Positions 61,761 to 64,000 of a stretch of 64,000 nt of DNA are shown here, piece by piece (position 1 is the first letter of the stretch; each line of letters opens with the position of its first letter). Source of the DNA: Bradyrhizobium sp. AUGA SZCCT0176. Its GTDB lineage: Bacteria > Pseudomonadota > Alphaproteobacteria > Rhizobiales > Xanthobacteraceae. The translations under genes and the position numbers were made by a program. The stretch covers positions 248,001-312,000 of the forward strand of contig NZ_JAFCMB010000005.1 of assembly GCF_018130145.1 (NCBI RefSeq), given 5' to 3'. The notes under the pieces are model-generated. The model was not told the DNA's origin and ran no database searches. It saw only the letters and a program-made list of their open reading frames with translations.

Positions 61761-64000
61761 GTCGAGCCCCGGGACTTGTTGAGAGGATTGCTGGTCCTCG
61801 GCAGAACAATGCGAAACTCGGTAAATTGACCGGGCTCGGTATCGACGTCGATCGTGCCACCATGTTGTTTCACGATGATGTCATGGCTCATCGACAGACC
61901 AAGCCCGGTGCCTTCGCCCGCAGGTTTTGTGGTGAAGAACGGGTTGAACATCTTGTCCCTCACTTCGGATGGAATGCCCGTACCGTTGTCGCGGATACGT
62001 ATTTCGACGGCGTCGCCGAGGTTGCGGGTGGTGGCGATCAGCACGGGATCGAATCCGGACTGGCTGGCCTCGATCCTGCGCCTGTTCACGGCATAAAAGC
62101 CGTTCGAGATCAGGTTCAGGAACACGCGGGTGATTTCCTGCGGAAACACATCGACCATGCCGGCATTGGCGTCGAAGTCGCGCTGCAGTGTGACGTTGAA
62201 GTCGGCTCGTTCGGCGCGGGCGCCGTGATAGGCGAGGTTGAGGCTCTCGTCGATCAGCGCGTTGATGTCGGCGGGCCGGTGATCGCCGCCTCCCTCGCGC
62301 GAATGCAAGAGCATGTTCTTGACGATGGAATCGGCGCGCTTGCCGTGCTGGACCACCCTTTGCAAATTGTCCTTGAGCAGGCCGGTCAGTTCGTCGACCT
62401 CTTCGCGGATCTTGTCGCTGATCTCGGCAGGCTTGAGCACGTCGTTCAGTTCGTCGGTCAGTTCCGCCGAAAGGGCGGCGAAATTATTGACGAAGTTGAG
62501 CGGGTTCTTGATCTCATGCGCGATGCCTGCGGTTAGCTGGCCGAGCGAAGCGAGCTTCTCGGTCTGCACCAGCCGGTCCTGCGCGGTGCGCAGATCGTCG
62601 AGCGACTTGGTGAGATCGTGGGTTCGCTCCCGAAGCTCCTTGAGCAGCCGTGTGTTCTCGATCGCAATAACGGCCTGGCTGGCAAAGCTGCTCAACAGCG
62701 CAATCTGCTTTTCGTTGAACGGCGAAACTTCGAGACGGTAAATTCCAATGGTGCCGACGAACTCGTCGTCCTTGACCATAGGCACGATGAGGATCGTGCG
62801 CGCGCCCGCCAGTTCGGCAAGCTGTACGGTCGCCGGATCGCCCTGGATATAAAGTGGCCGTGTGCGGAGGTCATGAATGTGTGCAACCTTTTTTGTCAGG
62901 ACCATCTGTCCGAGGTCGCCGTCGGGATGCGCCCGAAAACTCTGTTGCCTGGCGGCCTCGAATGCCGGAGGCACGTTGTGAAAGCCGACGGTATGAAAGC
63001 TGTCGCCGTCGTACAGGTTCATGAGGCCGAACTGCGCGCCGCAAATGCGCGTGGCGTTTTCGAGCATGCTCTGGAACACCGGTTCCAGATCGCCAGCCGA
63101 CCGGCTGATCACGCTCAGCACTTCCGACGTCGCGGTCTGCTGCTCCAGTGATTCCGAAAGCTCGCGGGTGCGCTGCTGCACCTCGTCGAACAACCGCACG
63201 TTCTCGATCGCGATCACGGCTTGGTCGGCGAAGGTCATGGCAAGATCGACATGTCGCTCGGAGAAAGGATGCACCTTCTTGCGGAACAACAGCAGCAGGC
63301 CGATCGCGACGCCCTCGCGCAGCAACGGAACGCCCATCATGCTTCGTATGCCGACCCGTTGCTGCAAAGCGAAGTCATATTCTGGGTCGTTTTCTGCGTC
63401 CTCGATGAGTACCGGTGCATTTTCGAGCAGGACGCGCGCGCCAAGCGAACCGCGTCCAGGCTTGTGGTCGATCTCCATGACCGTGCGGTGATGCTCTTCG
63501 CGCAAGCCAAAACTCGCCGCGCCTCGAAATCCCTCGCCGACCCTGCGATGGATGACGACAATGTCGGCCTCGCACAGGCCGGCTGCCGACTCCGAAAGCG
63601 TGTCGAGGACCTTCTGCAGATCGAACGCGGAACGGCTGATCACCTTGAGCACGTCGGCCGTCGCGGTCTGCTGCTGCAGCGACTCGCTCAGGTCTTCCGT
63701 GCGCTGCTTGACCTCATTGAACAGGCGGACATTCTCGATCGCGATCACCGCCTGGTCGGCAAACGTCTTGAGAAGGTCGATCTGGTTGTCGGCGAACCGC
63801 CCCGGTTCTGCGCGCGAGACGCCAATGGTGCCGATCGCAACGCCCTCGCGCAGCATCGGCACGGAGATGATGCTCCGGTAACCCCGGGCGCGCGCCGTTT
63901 CCTTGACGGCTTCGGGGACGTCGGGTTCGGTTTCGATATCGGTCCGGAACGCGATCGTCCCGGTCAGCGCCGCCCGGCTGTGCATTCCGGAGGAGGAGAG
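61757..64000 (-). CDS. Multi-GAF sensor histidine kinase (5' end outside window)
   Basis: At least 747 residues; the N-terminus lies beyond the right edge because the frame is open to base 64000, and the first in-frame ATG (63983-63985) is inside a GAF domain. Visible are the end of one GAF domain (about 1-75), two complete GAF domains (about 110-265 and 300-460) each ending in a [19 protein letters not shown] coiled coil, then a dimerisation helix with GIAHEIKNP (phosphoacceptor His) and a HATPase with [14 protein letters not shown] and [15 protein letters not shown]. No membrane segment is visible. It is a soluble sensor, paired with the receiver gene. Confidence 0.93.
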   Translation of the reverse strand, partial: LSSSGMHSRAALTGTIAFRTDIETEPDVPEAVKETARARGYRSIISVPMLREGVAIGTIGVSRAEPGRFADNQIDLLKTFADQAVIAIENVRLFNEVKQRTEDLSESLQQQTATADVLKVISRSAFDLQKVLDTLSESAAGLCEADIVVIHRRVGEGFRGAASFGLREEHHRTVMEIDHKPGRGSLGARVLLENAPVLIEDAENDPEYDFALQQRVGIRSMMGVPLLREGVAIGLLLLFRKKVHPFSERHVDLAMTFADQAVIAIENVRLFDEVQQRTRELSESLEQQTATSEVLSVISRSAGDLEPVFQSMLENATRICGAQFGLMNLYDGDSFHTVGFHNVPPAFEAARQQSFRAHPDGDLGQMVLTKKVAHIHDLRTRPLYIQGDPATVQLAELAGARTILIVPMVKDDEFVGTIGIYRLEVSPFNEKQIALLSSFASQAVIAIENTRLLKELRERTHDLTKSLDDLRTAQDRLVQTEKLASLGQLTAGIAHEIKNPLNFVNNFAALSAELTDELNDVLKPAEISDKIREEVDELTGLLKDNLQRVVQHGKRADSIVKNMLLHSREGGGDHRPADINALIDESLNLAYHGARAERADFNVTLQRDFDANAGMVDVFPQEITRVFLNLISNGFYAVNRRRIEASQSGFDPVLIATTRNLGDAVEIRIRDNGTGIPSEVRDKMFNPFFTTKPAGEGTGLGLSMSHDIIVKQHGGTIDVDTEPGQFTEFRIVLPRTSNPLNKSRGST

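Overview
The window is chromosomal DNA of a high-GC alphaproteobacterium, most likely Bradyrhizobium or a close relative in the Nitrobacteraceae. This rests on the paired TIGR03808/TIGR03809-type genes, a MucR/Ros regulator, a SigF/NrsF-type sigma/anti-sigma pair, DUF2336, DUF5330 and DUF1491 proteins, TctCBA transport genes, and several families of intergenic palindromes that I recognise as typical of that group. There is no rRNA, no tRNA that I can see, no CRISPR array, no insertion sequence with a transposase, and no prophage. Coding density is high and almost all of the DNA is ordinary core or lifestyle chromosome.

Layout. 1-6.7 kb: edge of a membrane protein, an alpha/beta hydrolase, a TolC-type outer membrane channel, an acetyl-CoA hydrolase/transferase, an enoyl-CoA hydratase and a secreted small protein. 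7-14.4 kb: a SigF/NrsF pair, a DUF2336 protein, a diguanylate cyclase, then an ECF sigma factor, membrane anti-sigma factor and S8 (subtilisin-like) protease in a row, followed by a strong terminator and a candidate small RNA. 14.7-16.6 kb: convergent TIGR03809-type gene and Tat-exported beta-helix protein. 16.8-27.2 kb: the methylmalonyl-CoA block: tctC-tctB-tctA-meaB-pcp in one direction and mutA-gfa-orf-scpA behind it, all on the minus strand. 27.3-29.0 kb: folP-folB-folK. 29-39 kb: housekeeping and hypothetical genes (DUF4332, HerA-like ATPase, GT87 and GT39 membrane glycosyltransferases, M20 peptidase, epimerase, class II aldolase). 39-44.6 kb: a proline-rich membrane protein, a MucR regulator with a degraded zinc site, SufE, DUF5330, and a membrane PAS histidine kinase overlapping a peptidoglycan-binding protein. 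44.6-50.4 kb: an ankyrin protein and the most unusual locus, a TetR-controlled operon of a hydrolase-glycosyltransferase fusion and a SAM methyltransferase. 50.6-64 kb: DUF1491, a second DUF2336 protein, a lipoprotein, a divergent LysR/metallo-hydrolase pair, DUF1214/DUF1254 genes, PBP1A, YcgN, an MFS exporter, and a response regulator overlapping a multi-GAF histidine kinase that runs off the right edge.

Genes that probably work together: MutA and ScpA form the two subunits of methylmalonyl-CoA mutase, and MeaB is its GTPase chaperone; MeaB being the distal part of a tctCBA operon suggests that the transporter feeds a dicarboxylate into this pathway (inference). The TetR operon has a near-consensus sigma-70 promoter with a perfect palindrome in its spacer, so self-repression is the simplest reading; the chemistry of its two enzymes is unknown. 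At least five kinds of intergenic palindromic repeat are present, two of them long enough to resemble MITEs, and one supplies the stop codon of the pyroglutamyl-peptidase gene.
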